This document shows positions 1 to 10,612 of a DNA stretch of 64,000 nt, piece by piece; position 1 is the stretch's first letter, and each line of letters starts with the position of its first letter. This DNA is from Bicyclus anynana (taxonomy: Eukaryota; Arthropoda; Insecta; Lepidoptera; Nymphalidae), in assembly GCF_947172395.1 (NCBI RefSeq), contig NC_069102.1:14160250-14224249 (forward strand), read 5' to 3'. A program made the position numbers and the translations under genes. The notes under the pieces were generated by a model. That model made no database searches. It worked only from the letters and a program-made list of their open reading frames with translations, and was not told the DNA's origin.

Positions 1-256
1 GGAGCGAGGGAGCGTAGCGGAGAAACGGACTAATGCGGAGCGGAGTTGCAGACTATGCTCAATAAATAAAAATATTTAACCTCGCTCCGTTTCCCCTCTT
101 CGCTTATCGGTTTTATATGAATTTTTAAACTAGCTCGCAAGATCCTGTTCACTTAAGATCAGTGGCGATTTTGTGCAAGCCTTTTGGTTTCTCTCAAATT
201 TCTCCGTTTCCCGGCTCCGCTGCCTCGCTCCGCTTCGGTGGACTGGCAGCCTGGTT
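1..256. repeat. MITE-like dispersed repeat, copy 1 (left-truncated by window)
   Basis: The segment starts with the GC-rich string 'ggagcgagggagcgtagcgg' and ends with its approximate inverse 'ctcgctccgcttcggtggac'. A second copy at 60401-60695 shares the same ends and the internal 'aaactagctcgcaag' segment. Inverted ends and no coding potential suggest a non-autonomous DNA element. The family name is not known to me. Confidence 0.7.
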
Positions 257-333
257 AATTCAATATCGTTGTAACCGTATATTAAATAGAGAATCATGTC
301 TAATCTTGACCAATCTAAATACTTAGTAATCAA

Positions 334-865
334 ATGAATCGTTTAATTTCTGTGTTGGCACTCGTTATACGGCATGTAGCGTCAAACGCAAAACGCAAGA
401 CACGACAGTGCGGCGCGCGTGGAACGTTAGCGTCAAAATAAACTACAACGCAAGTGCTGTACTCGTATAAATGTGGCGTATAATCTGCGTTGTCGTCTCT
501 TGTTAGGTGGCCCGTGTTATGAGCTTACCGAATCATTACAATAGTTTTGAATGGTAGTTAAATAACCAAACCATTATAACTAATTTTATTTTACGGTTAC
601 GTATAATATTAAACAAATGAAACGTTTAATTTCCGTGTTGGCGCTCGCTAAAGTCATGTAGCGCTAAACGCTCAACTGCGAGACAGGACATTGCGATGCG
701 CGTCGAACGTTAGCGTCCAAATAAACCACAACGCAAGTGCTGTATCCTAATGTAGCGTATGTATGCGTTTGCGTTGGCGTGCCGTGTGATGGTCTAAGTT
801 ACAAGCTTAATGAATCGTTACGATCGAAACGGCAGATATGGGTACCAAATAATGATAAAAACTGT
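334..865. repeat. two-copy tandem duplication, period about 283 bp
   Basis: The string 'gtttaatttc' at 341 and at 624 opens two diverged copies that share 'cgtgttggc', 'gaacgttagcgtc', 'acaacgcaagtgctgta' and 'aatcgttac'-like blocks in the same order. The repeat is rich in 'gcgt' words. No open frame runs through it. Confidence 0.75.
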
Positions 866-1950
866 ACATGTTTTTATGACATCATCATCATATCTTAATG
901 ATGTGATGATGATGTAACCTAAATAAGAAATAAATTTATTTTGATTTGATTTGCCTCACAAGACGAATACTTTGCATTAATTGCTTCGTTGATTCATTGG
1001 TTAGCGTATGTAGCTTGGGGTTTTAGTTATGAGTCCTAGGTCTAGGTCCAAAGGTCAGACTATACAATATTGAGGCTTTGTTTTTTTATATTATACGTAT
1101 TATAGAATAGTCGTATATTCTCAGTAGCATCGCGGAGTTGGGAGGTTAGTGGTGTTGCATGTAAGTATGTCTCGCAAAATCCCATTGGTGCAGCATGGTG
1201 GTTACAAGCTCTGAATTGATATGATCACGTGATCTGACGTCATTATTGTTTATTTTGGACATTATAGATTTGAATTTTTTAATGTACTGTACTGTAATTA
1301 AAAAAATATGTACCTTCGCTGGCATTCGCTCTTGACGGTACTCCGATTCTAACCCTAGTCAATTCTAATAGCTCACGCTTTTCCGGCTCGTCTGTTACAC
1401 TCTTTCGTTCTTCTTCACAAAATCCAGAGGAATGACTGGGCTCTATTTAAATTTATTCCCGTTCCTCTTTAACTAGTCGGAAAATACTGTGTTAAGAGTG
1501 GATACGACAACACCAGCAGGCGGGGATCTCACCACCGCCCCTCTTTGAAGAGTTTTTACCCGGCCACTTTATATATAGAGGAAATATGCTACACAATAAC
1601 ATCGCTTACCACTCCAATCTTGTACCAAACGTAAAGCAACAGTTACGCGCATGATGTCATTGTCATTATTTTTGGGGCACAGTGATCTTACGAATGTTAG
1701 GGCGTATATCAGTAGTAGGCCTAAGAGATGCGCGCCACGACATAATCTGGCGACTGGTGACAAGATTCCTCCGCATTTGTCCGCTTTTAGAAATCTTCAA
1801 TCCGGCCCTATATAACCGGGAATATAGGATCTCTACCAAGTTTAAACTACGTCCCTGCCAAATTTGATCTTTGTACGTCAAGTGGTTTTCGAGATTTCGT
1901 GATAACCTTTCGCTTTCATATGTTACTTTATTCTTGGACAATTTACCTGA
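866..1950. other. non-coding stretch, no gene seen
   Basis: This holds short AT-rich sequence with small ORFs in several frames that overlap one another and lack domains or splice context. A 'tttattttgatttgatttg' string near 930 resembles the tail of the retrotransposon 3' fragments elsewhere in the window. Nothing else can be supported. Confidence 0.5.
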
Positions 1951-2011
1951 TAGCTTTGGAAAGTAGCAGGTTTCAGATCTCTTATCTGAAACCTGCTACT
2001 TTCCAAAGCTA
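1951..2011. repeat. perfect hairpin, 28-bp arms, 5-nt loop
   Basis: The left arm (1951-1978, starting 'tagctttggaaagtag') is the exact reverse complement of the right arm (1984-2011). The loop is 'ctctt'. There is no adjacent transposon end that would explain it. Confidence 0.9.
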
Positions 2012-2045
2012 CCATACGCACTACCTACGGTAGGAGTATGGGAAG

Positions 2046-2312
2046 ACACCTTCAACCGATATTCAGCTCACTGTCTCCTCAGAATGGGAGGGGTTAGCCT
2101 AAGAATGGGAGGGGTTAGCCTGATAAAATTCTCAAGTATGCAGGTTTCCTCACCGTGTTTTTCCTTCACCCTTTGATACACGTGATATTTAATTTCTTAT
2201 AACGCACATACCTAACTGAAAAGTTGGAGGTGCATGCTCCGTATTGGATTTGAATCTACACCCTCCGAATCGAAGGCAGATGTCATATCCACTGGGCTAT
2301 AATGGCTCTTCG
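2046..2312 (-). mobile_element. tRNA-derived SINE (family 1), minus orientation
   Basis: Read on the minus strand it carries a tRNA-like head ('tagcccagtgga' A-box, 'ggattcaaatcc'-like B-box) and then the body shared with copies at 12957, 28747, 57315, 59669 and 62738. A 21-bp segment containing 'agaatgggaggggttagcct' is tandemly doubled at 2081-2121, an oddity private to this copy. Confidence 0.8.
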
Positions 2313-2526
2313 TCTATCAGATATGGGTAGAGGAATGCCAGTCGTAGGTGAGGTTGTAGTAGTCGCGAGCTGTTCGTCTATTTCCACACGGTGTCTAGGC
2401 CGCGCATGTGGGTCGGCTCGCTCAAGGTCGTGCCCTGCTTGTTTATCTGCTCCATCGGCTGGCGTCACTGTATGCGAACGGTCTGCAGTTCGATTCTTTG
2501 TGGATTATTATCAACCGTGAAGCCCA

Positions 2527-2990
2527 GAAGAAATTAAATATCACCAAATCAAATCAAATCAAATCAAAAATCATTTATTTCAAGTAGGCTCAATTTACAA
2601 GCACTTTTGACACGTCAGTTGACTATTTGTAAAGATTCTACCACCGGTTCGGAAGGCAGATTCTGCTGAGAAGATACCGGCAAGAAACTCAACAGTTGCT
2701 CTTTTGAAATGAACAAGTCATACAGTATTATAATTTACAATTGATAACAATTACAATTTCTTATAGTTTTACTTCCTGTGTGAAGGTGGAAGCTGATCCA
2801 ACGGCCTCCAAGCATCACGTGTCTCAAACGGTGAAGGTAAAACATCGTGAGGAAACCTGCATACCAAAGAATGTTCTTAATTTTCTTCGTGTTTGAAGTC
2901 AGCCAATCTATTGGCCTGACCTCTCTCATTCTGAGAGGAGACTCGTGTACAACATTAAGCCGAATATAGGTAATAACGATATTATATCGA
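2527..2990 (+). mobile_element. SINE family 1 copy split by a retrotransposon insertion
   Basis: The SINE body stops at 'aattaaatatcac' (to 2544) and resumes at 'atcacgtgtctcaaacgg' (2814). In other copies these two strings are contiguous. The interrupting sequence is the minus-oriented retrotransposon end at 2545-2813. The doubled 'atcac' is the likely target-site duplication. Confidence 0.75.
2545..2813 (-). mobile_element. 5'-truncated copy of the 6179-10110 retrotransposon (3' end only)
   Basis: On the minus strand this matches the last part of ORF2 and the 3' UTR of the full element at 9845-10095 ('ttccaccttcacacagga', 'agaaactcaacagttgctc', 'gacacgtcagttgac'). It ends in a (gattt)n-type tail. 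Such 5' truncation is usual for target-primed insertion. Confidence 0.88.
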
Positions 2991-4856
2991 AATGTGGCTC
3001 TATGACTCTTGAACCTTAAGCTATCGATATTCTAAAAATATTTCATTGTTAAGTTAAATTTAACCCGACCTGCTGAGATGTGTAGCCGATTGCCGCTAAC
3101 GTGTGGATTGTTATGTAAATGCGCCTCACCAGATAATAAGAGTATTGTGGAGCTATTGTTGCACTGGCTTTGTTCTGTAGACGTTGAGATTGGTCGGAAG
3201 CAAACAATAACCACAGGAAACCTCATTACAATCATTATCAGCTGAATGTCACACTGCAGAGATAGGCCTCCCTCCTTGGATGTTTGGGGATCGATCAGGA
3301 GCGTAGCTACCGCCGTAACAATGAGACCCCAGAAAACAGAACCCCCCACCAGAAACCCCTTACGTGTGCTAGCAAAAATGTACGTGTGCTAGTAAAATTT
3401 ACTAATCTCCCTCAATCTGGTGTTTCCCGGAAAAACAAACCCAATATCATAAATTTCATCCAATATCTGCATTTCATAAATGACAAAACTAAAAAAAACG
3501 TTTTCTTCCCCGGTCAAGGGTCCAAAGACAGACCATTTCATTTTCCATCTTCTAGCTAAATATTTAAAAGGGAAGGTTGCATAAAGATGTAATTTGGCAG
3601 GGAGGTAGTTTATAGTAAGTACACCTCTCCTATAAACAGATTTTACGACAGGACCTTATTAGCATGGCTTAATTGAGGGCAAAATCGCAGGCGTCCGCTA
3701 GTTTGGTATAATTTGTACGTACAGTGCCTACTCCAGTTAAAATCCTTATGCACACCACAGAGTGCACACTCCTCACTCCTCCGCGGAGGCAGTGAGTCAG
3801 TCAGTGAGGTACGGTATGAGTTTTGCAATTATAAGCTGTGGGCGCCACCTCCGCCGCATAACAATGAGTGTACAAATAACATCACATTTACATTGCTGAT
3901 GCGATCGTCTTCAATACAACTGCGAGTACATACGAGTACTTCGAGTAGTATACTTGTTTCACGTCCTACATGCTTAGATTTTCGATATAATGCTTTATTT
4001 CTGTTGTGTAAGTGCCGTAGGATCCATAATGGGACCTTTAGCGGCGTCAAGGTGTTTGGTCTAGCGCAGAAGCTTCTCCTGATTGGGCCCGAAGGCAGAG
4101 TCAAGGGTAGATGGGCGGAACGACTCTCTCAGGGTATCTCCTTTGAGACTGCCCTCGGTTTAGGGGGCCGTTTGGGAAAGGTAGTTTTTCCCTGAGTGTA
4201 TCAGTCCGGGCGCCCCCGATCGTTAGTTAAAAAGTGTAGTCAGATTACGGGGACCTCGTCTTCGCTATGCGTTATAGATACTTGGGTGTTTTCCTCGACT
4301 ATAGCAACTATTAAAACCTTCAAGAAAACGTAAAATACGTCTTGTATTACTTACTTAGAGCAAACCTCAGTAGCACCTTTGTTGACGCTGCTGAGTTCCA
4401 TTATGGGACCTCGAGCAAAAGCAAACAGAACAAGAACTTGACTACAAGAGCCCAATATCCAGCCATGGTCGCACATGGGTCGATGAAAACGATATTGATA
4501 CAGTCTCGTTACTCATCTAGTCAGATTAATGTTAAAAATAACATCGCAAACCGGAAGAATTAGCTTTTTTTTCTGAATTACGCAAACGCTTTTCATTCGA
4601 GGTTGTGCACACTTGCGTATTCTGTCTGTCTTTATATAAATATATATACTTGAAATTTTCTTAGATGACAATTTTAAACAACAATAATGGCTGACTATGA
4701 ACCAAAGACAATCAGTAGGGTTGAGAAGTTAACCGCGGGCATCGTAACGATATCAAGTAGGTATCGTTATATCTGAAATAACTAAACTAAAATATCCGTT
4801 ACTATACGTCATCTTAAAAAACGAATACGTTCCATATTCGTTTCGTTTTCCAACTT
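2991..4856. other. non-coding stretch, no gene seen
   Basis: There are several overlapping ORFs under 161 codons on both strands (longest 3713-4195, +). None has a recognisable domain or splice context, and their compositions are those of chance frames. I see no conserved feature. Confidence 0.5.
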
Positions 4857-4900
4857 TTCAGTTGTGTGCATTTTAGGAAATTAAATATCATTTTAAGAAT

Positions 4901-5213
4901 ATATACACCAAGGAGAAGAAGTGAATCATGAAATACATGAAAATGTTGGATATAGTAATAATAATAATAATAATAATATAGCCTTTATTTCCAAGTACAT
5001 AAATTACAAAAATTTTACAGTTTACATTTTTAAAAATTACAAAAGATACAAAAGTTACAAAAGTTAAAAAACATTAACATTTCATTTCATTTTGTTGGAT
5101 ATAGTAGCGACATTATTTCCGCATACGAATATTTTTGAAATAAAGTCAGTGGCAATTTATAATGGAAATTTTTAATTTTTAAATTGTTGAAGAAAACAAT
5201 TGAGAAAAACAAA
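4901..5213. repeat. left arm of a 6.7-kb-spaced inverted repeat
   Basis: This arm ('gcgacattatttccgcatac', 'aaagtcagtggcaattt', 'ttgttgaag') recurs as reverse complement at 11495-11662. It is interrupted by a 136-bp insertion at 4958-5093. Either the whole interval is one large fold-back element or two copies of one repeat landed in opposite orientation. Confidence 0.8.
4958..5093 (-). mobile_element. short LINE 3' fragment with (TTA)n tail and 13-bp TSD
   Basis: The insertion is flanked by an exact 13-bp direct repeat, 'gttggatatagta' (4945-4957 and 5094-5106). On the minus strand it ends 'ggaaataaaggctat' followed by a TTA/ATT microsatellite, as expected for a 5'-truncated non-LTR insertion. 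A related end lies near 32,800. Confidence 0.85.
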
Positions 5214-5894
5214 AAAGCGACAAAAATATTTTTCTATTCAATTAAAGATTATAATTTCTTTCTTTTTTTACCTTGGTTATACACCACTAGTCCAAATGAC
5301 TATGTAGAACATAATTGGAATTAATGTACACTTACTGTCTGTCTCTAATTATAATTCGTAACATTTTTCTAGCTCTAGAACCTACTAAATTTATTACCGC
5401 ATAATGTCATATATTAAAAAACCTTTGTACTAAAGTTTCGGCCCCTTGTACATCACTATCTCTCAAACTTCTTTATATAATATCCTAATAACTCTGACTA
5501 TCACGATTTACGTATACCAGAAAAATAAAAATCTCACCATGTTGCGAAACAAAAGTAATAAATTTTTTTCCATTAGTATTTCAAATCTTTTATTTATTTT
5601 TTAACCGACTTCCAAAAAGGAGGAGGTTCTACGTTCGGCTGTATGTATGTTTTTTTTTTTTTTTATGTATGTCCAGCGATAATCCCGTCATTTGTGGACC
5701 GATTTTGAAAATTCTTTTTTTGTTTTAAAGGGTTTGATTCCAGGGTGGTCCCATTTTATTCATGTCAGGATCTGATGATGGCATCCTGGAGAAATCGAGG
5801 GGAACTTTCGAAAATCGTTGAGACGGCTAGTGCGTTTGTTAGTGTTTCCATAAGGTATTTTAAACCACTACAATTTTATGAAGGCCTGGAGTTG

Positions 5895-6178
5895 GTCTGA
5901 TGATGGAGCCGATACACAGACGATGGAACTCGTCAACGATTTACAGCAGGTACCTTTTGTTTGGGCTTAATTTATTTGTATTGATGAGAACTTTCCACCT
6001 AGATGGGTTGTAACTGTATTAAGGGTCTGATGATGAAGACGAAGGACAGTGAAGAGAACTCCTCGACGGTTCACAGTAGCTACCTTGTGTTTGGACTTGA
6101 TAAATTTGTATTGATGAGAACTTTCCACCTAAATGGGTTGTGACTGTATTAGATGTCTGGTGATGAAGATGAAGGAGA
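5895..6178 (+). repeat. 130-bp minisatellite, left part
   Basis: Units begin 'gtctgatgatg' or 'gtctggtgatgaagatgaag' at 5895, 6025 and 6155, a period of 130 bp, and share 'ttgtattgatgagaacttt'. The third unit is broken by the retrotransposon after 'ggaga' and resumes at 10111. Confidence 0.88.
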
Positions 6179-6996
6179 TAGTAGTAAGGAAGATAATTCC
6201 TTCAATCTCAGATAATAATTTAAGTTCACATAGTTTTAATTTGCCAGACAAAGCTCAAAAAAAGACTCTAATAATTTCTGATAAGTTAGGTAAGGATTTT
6301 GGCTCCATTATGAGCCATTACTTAAACCATTCAGTGACTAATAAATGTTTTCCGGGGGCTAGTTTTAGTTATTTAATAAATAGCATAAGTATAGAAAATG
6401 TAGTTGGTTACTCAAATGTAATTTTGATGTTAGGGAACAGTTCAAATATTAAAAGGCATCAAATTATAAAATGTATTGAAAAGCTTTTGGTATTACATAA
6501 TAGAACCAAATGTAAATTTACATTATGTGCATTTCCATACCTTAAGTCAATTGCTAAAGAAAATAAGCATATCCATAACTTGAATCTTATGTTATACAAC
6601 TTGACATACCATCACAGCGATGCATTTTTTTATTTTGACATGAATAAGTTTATCTCATCTTATTTGTTGACTAAAGATAATTTATATCTGCCAAAAAAAT
6701 GTAAGCAGCATGTTGCCTCTCTGTTGGCTTACAACTTAAACGAGTCAGTTACAAGTGTTGTAACACAGTCTATTGACATTAATATGACATGTAATAATAG
6801 TAGTTATGTTTCTATTGACCAGAGTACGAATGATAGTACTGTCTCAATTGTTAATTGTAATTTAACCGATCCAGTTACAAGTATTGTAACGCAGTCTTTT
6901 GACATTTTTACAACCTGTACTAATAGTACAAATATTTCTATACCTGACCGCAGTACCAATCCTGGTACTGTTACAATTGAAAATTTTTTAAACTAG
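6179..6996 (+). pseudogene. 5'-truncated retrotransposon ORF1 (esterase-like domain)
   Basis: The frame is open across the insertion junction, but the part upstream of 6179 belongs to the flanking minisatellite and not to the element. The remaining roughly 272 residues contain hydrophobic strands such as 'NVILMLGNSSN' and 'KCKFTLCAFPYL' and end with 'YLPKKCKQHVASLLAYNL'. The spacing resembles the SGNH/esterase-like ORF1 domain of CR1-type elements. The usual 'GDS' start of that fold is not visible ('ISDK' is at its place). A Thr/Ser/Asn-rich stretch with two similar blocks ('SIVTQSFDI', 'SVVTQSIDI') closes the frame. N-terminal zinc-finger or PHD parts are missing. Function as a chaperone or RNA-binding protein is inference. 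Confidence 0.6.
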
Positions 6997-7013
6997 AAGA
7001 TACGACAACAGAG

Positions 7014-9884
7014 ATGCACTGTAACATTAACCTTGTACACCAAAACATACAGAGCATCAACGGCAAGGAGTTAGAAGTTGAACTATTTGTAGAAAAATTC
7101 AATATACACATATTATGTATTACGGAGCATTGGCTCACTAACTCACAGCTGTCAGTTCTTAATATTAATAATTATTCATTGTCAAGTGTGTTCTTCAGAA
7201 GGGCTGGTCATGGTGGCTCCTTAATTTTCTTACATAATAACTTAAAATGTAAGGATAGAAAAGATATAGTTCGTCTTTCTGTGGAATGCATTGTTGAACT
7301 TTCTTGTGTGGAGTTGGAACAAATTATTATAGTATGCGTGTACAGACCCCCTCCTGCTGACTTTGATCAATTTGAAGAGGTAATGGAAGATGTAATGAGG
7401 CGATTGTGCACATCTTCCAAACAAATACTGATTTGCGGCGATTTTAATGTTGATATTCTAACAGAAAACTCAAAATCTGTTAGATTTCTTAACTTATTTA
7501 AATGTTTTGATTTGATGCATGCTTTTAACGAACCTACTAGGATAACCGCAACTTCAGGTACCTGTCTGGATAATATATTTTATAATTGTGTGCTTGAGAG
7601 AAAGAAGATAATAAATAAATTAAGCTCTGATCATAGTGGTCAAATAATTACTATCTTAAATAATAAAACCAATAGCAATCAATGGGTAAAGTGTAGGCCA
7701 ATAACTGAAAGTAAATTAAAGCGATTCAAAAACACAATTATTTCTAAAATTCCAAGTCTTGCATTTGAAAATAATCATCCAGACATGCTCTTTGGTACAC
7801 TTTTCAAGACAATAGACAGAGAGTTTAGTAAAATTTTTAACTTTAAACGCATTAATGCTAGCCAAAAATTAAAGTTTAGCGAATGGGCTACTGTAGGCAT
7901 TTACAAAAGTAGAGACAAACTGTACGAGTTGTACGAGCAAAAACAATATACTCAAACGCGAACTTATTTAGATTATGTCAAAAGTTACTCAAAAATTTTC
8001 AAACGTGTTTGTATTCTTGCGAAATCGTTACACATCAAACAGAAAATAATTGAGTCTGAGAACAAGATACAAACCACCTGGAATATAATTAATAGAGAAT
8101 CAGGAAAAATCAAACCGCGGGATATCAGTTTTGAATTAATTGTCAATGACAAAAAGGTAAACACTGATATCGAGGTTGTTAATGCCTTTGAAGATTTTTT
8201 CCAGAATGTTCCTATCTTGTTAACTGATTCACTAGATTCGTCTGCTACGGAAGCCCAGAGACTATTAAGAGGCAATGTTAAAGAGTGTAACGTTCTTTTT
8301 GAATTTCACCACATAACTGTATCAGACATTAAAAAATCTTTCAATTTGTTAAAATTAAAAAGAACCGGAGATCTGTGGGGCATGTCAGTGAAAGTAATAT
8401 CTAATATAATTGATGTAATTGCTCCCCACTTAGCTATTATTTTTAATGAATGCGTGGATTTGGGTATCTTTCCGAACCTAATGAAACATGGCAAACTGTT
8501 ACCACTTTTTAAATCAGGTGACAAAACTGATGTTAATAATTATAGACCAATTACAATACTGCCAACACTTAGTAAGGTTTTTGAAAAAATCATTTTAAAT
8601 CAACTTTTAAGTCATTTTAATTTAAATAATTTATTTCACCCTGAACAGTATGGTTTTACTAAAGGTCGCAGTACAACTGATGCAGGTGCTAAACTTTTAA
8701 AACATATATATGATGCATGGGAAAATGCTAAGAATGCTATTGGTGTATTTTGTGATTTGTCCAAAGCATTCGATTGTGTTGACCATAACATTCTTTTACT
8801 TAAGTTAAGCCACTATGGCATAAAAAGTGTTGCACTTGATCTCATCGCCTCTTATCTTAGTGATAGAACACAAAAGGTATGCATAAATGATTCAAAGTCT
8901 CGCGGTTTTTCTAACACAATGGGCGTCCCACAGGGTTCAATTCTGGGTCCTTTTCTATTCCTAGTGTACATAAACGATTTACCACACCATGTTAGCGGCA
9001 TCTGTGAGATAGTACTGTTTGCTGACGACACATCCCTAATTTTTAAGAGTGACAGAAGTAAAGATAATTCCGACGATGTAAACCGTGCCATATCGCATGT
9101 GTCGCATTGGTTCACTGTTAACAACTTACTTTTAAATGCAAAGAAAACTAAATGTATTGAGTTTTCATTACCAAATGTTATAAAATTAGATAAGTCTATA
9201 ATGATCAATGGTGAAACACTAGAAATAGAGAATTCCACAGTTTTCCTGGGAGTGACCTTGGATTCTAAACTTCAGTGGGGTGCTCATATAGAAAAACTGT
9301 CAGGTAAACTCAGCTCAGCTGCTTTTGCAGTGAGAAAAATAAGACAGTTTACTGATGTTGATACAGCTAGACTTGTTTATTTTGCGTACTTTCACAGCGT
9401 AATGTCTTACGGTATTTTGTTGTGGGGCAAGGCTGCTGATATACATTCTATATTTGTACTTCAAAAAAGAGCAATTCGAGCAATATATCAACTAAAATCA
9501 CGCGAGTCCCTTCGTCAAAAGTTTAAAGAAATAGGCATTTTAACAGTAGCCTGTCAGTATATATATAACAGTATAGTTTATGTAAGACAAAATATTAATT
9601 TGTACAAACGAAAAGGAGATCTAAACCCACGTCTTACTAGACACGGGCATAAGTTAGTTATTTCTGCATATCGTCTCCAAAGAGTTAAAAAATCTTTTGT
9701 GGGTTTGGGTGTACTCTTCTATAACAAGATCCCCAAGACTGTGATGGACTTGCCAATGCACAACTTTAAGCAATGTGTTAAAAAACATTTACTTAGTCGA
9801 GGTTACTACACTATTGATGAGTTCCTTAACGACAAAGGTGCTTGGAGGCCATTGGATCAGCTTCCACCTTCACACAGGAAATAA
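7014..9884 (+). CDS. retrotransposon ORF2: AP endonuclease plus reverse transcriptase
   Basis: This is an uninterrupted 956-residue frame that starts 17 bp after the ORF1 stop, in another frame. The N-terminal third is an exonuclease-endonuclease-phosphatase domain: 'HQNIQS' (Asn), 'CITEHWL' (catalytic Glu), 'VCVYRPP', 'ICGDFNVD' (Asp/Asn), 'CLDNIF' and 'SSDHSG' (Asp-His pair). The middle is a reverse transcriptase: 'NNYRPITILPTLSKVFEK', 'QYGFTKGRSTTDA', 'CDLSKAFDCVDH', 'GVPQGSILGPFLFLVYIND' and the catalytic 'FADDTS', then 'FLGVTLD'. All catalytic positions look intact, so ORF2 itself could be functional even though this copy has lost part of ORF1. It nicks target DNA and copies its RNA there. 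No RNase H domain is apparent. Confidence 0.95.
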   Translation: MHCNINLVHQNIQSINGKELEVELFVEKFNIHILCITEHWLTNSQLSVLNINNYSLSSVFFRRAGHGGSLIFLHNNLKCKDRKDIVRLSVECIVELSCVELEQIIIVCVYRPPPADFDQFEEVMEDVMRRLCTSSKQILICGDFNVDILTENSKSVRFLNLFKCFDLMHAFNEPTRITATSGTCLDNIFYNCVLERKKIINKLSSDHSGQIITILNNKTNSNQWVKCRPITESKLKRFKNTIISKIPSLAFENNHPDMLFGTLFKTIDREFSKIFNFKRINASQKLKFSEWATVGIYKSRDKLYELYEQKQYTQTRTYLDYVKSYSKIFKRVCILAKSLHIKQKIIESENKIQTTWNIINRESGKIKPRDISFELIVNDKKVNTDIEVVNAFEDFFQNVPILLTDSLDSSATEAQRLLRGNVKECNVLFEFHHITVSDIKKSFNLLKLKRTGDLWGMSVKVISNIIDVIAPHLAIIFNECVDLGIFPNLMKHGKLLPLFKSGDKTDVNNYRPITILPTLSKVFEKIILNQLLSHFNLNNLFHPEQYGFTKGRSTTDAGAKLLKHIYDAWENAKNAIGVFCDLSKAFDCVDHNILLLKLSHYGIKSVALDLIASYLSDRTQKVCINDSKSRGFSNTMGVPQGSILGPFLFLVYINDLPHHVSGICEIVLFADDTSLIFKSDRSKDNSDDVNRAISHVSHWFTVNNLLLNAKKTKCIEFSLPNVIKLDKSIMINGETLEIENSTVFLGVTLDSKLQWGAHIEKLSGKLSSAAFAVRKIRQFTDVDTARLVYFAYFHSVMSYGILLWGKAADIHSIFVLQKRAIRAIYQLKSRESLRQKFKEIGILTVACQYIYNSIVYVRQNINLYKRKGDLNPRLTRHGHKLVISAYRLQRVKKSFVGLGVLFYNKIPKTVMDLPMHNFKQCVKKHLLSRGYYTIDEFLNDKGAWRPLDQLPPSHRK

Positions 9885-10110
9885 AACTATAAGAAATTGT
9901 AATTTAATTGTTATCAAATGTAAATTGTAATACTGTATGACTTTTTTCAAAAGAGCAACTGTTGAGTTTCTTGCCGGTATCTTCTCAGCAGAACCTGCCT
10001 TCCGAACCGGTGGTAGAATCTTTACAAATAGTCAACTGACGTGTCAAAAGTGCTTGTAAACTGAGCCTACTTGAAATAAATGAATTTTGAATTTTGAATT
10101 TTGAATTTTT

Positions 10111-10380
10111 GGAGAGTTAAGGAAACTCCTCGACGGTTCACAGTAGCTACCTTGTGTTTGGACTTGATAAATTTGTATTGATGAGAACTTTCCACCTAAA
10201 TGGGTTGTGACTGTATTAGATGTCTGGTGATGAAGATGAAGGAGAGTTAAGGAAACTCCTCGACGGTTCACAGTAGCTACCTTGTGTTTGGACTTGATAA
10301 ATTTTATATTGATGAGAACTTTCCACCCATATGGATTGTGACTGCATAGGGGGTCTGGTGATGAAGACGGAGGACAGTCA
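10111..10380 (+). repeat. 130-bp minisatellite, right part
   Basis: The sequence resumes at 'ggagagttaaggaaactcc', completes the unit interrupted at 6178, and continues with units starting at 10222 and 10353. Joining 6155-6178 to 10111-10221 restores a unit of about 130 bp, which fixes the insertion point. Confidence 0.88.
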
Positions 10381-10447
10381 GTTCACACTCAGTAGGTGTG
10401 CTAACACAAAAAATTAAACAATAAATATTTTAATAAAAAAAATTCAA

Positions 10448-10612
10448 CTATGTGCTACCTTCTGATCAGTTTGAAGGCGGTGCCAATCCAGTGTCATGTT
10501 TTAATTAAAGCCGTTTCTGAATGAACCACAGAAATTGTGTAATTTAAACGGCTTGAATTAAAACATCACTGGCTTGGCACCGCCTTCAAACTGATCAGAA
10601 GGTAGCACATAG
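10448..10612. repeat. 165-bp palindrome with perfect 38-bp outer arms
   Basis: The arm at 10448-10485 ('ctatgtgctaccttctgatc...') is the exact reverse complement of 10575-10612. Inner segments ('gttttaattaaagccgttt' and 'aaacggcttgaattaaaac') also pair almost perfectly. The structure would fold over nearly its full length. It sits just inside the right end of the 5603-10669 element. Confidence 0.9.

Larger units (their letters stand above)
6179..10110 (+). mobile_element. non-LTR retrotransposon (CR1/jockey-like), 3.9 kb
   Basis: The insertion edges can be set because it interrupts one 130-bp minisatellite unit, with 'ggaga' on both sides (6174-6178 and 10111-10115) as a short target-site duplication. 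It contains a partial ORF1, a complete endonuclease-reverse transcriptase ORF2, a 226-bp 3' UTR and a (gaatttt)n tail. ORF1 lacks its N-terminal part, so this copy is 5' truncated. The clade (CR1, Daphne or a relative in the jockey group) is inferred from the 'FADDTS' reverse-transcriptase motif and ORF1 type, and is not certain. Confidence 0.9.

Noticed and set aside
3713..4195. 160-codon plus-strand ORF
   Set aside because: Low-complexity, Ser-rich chance frame overlapping another ORF on the opposite strand.
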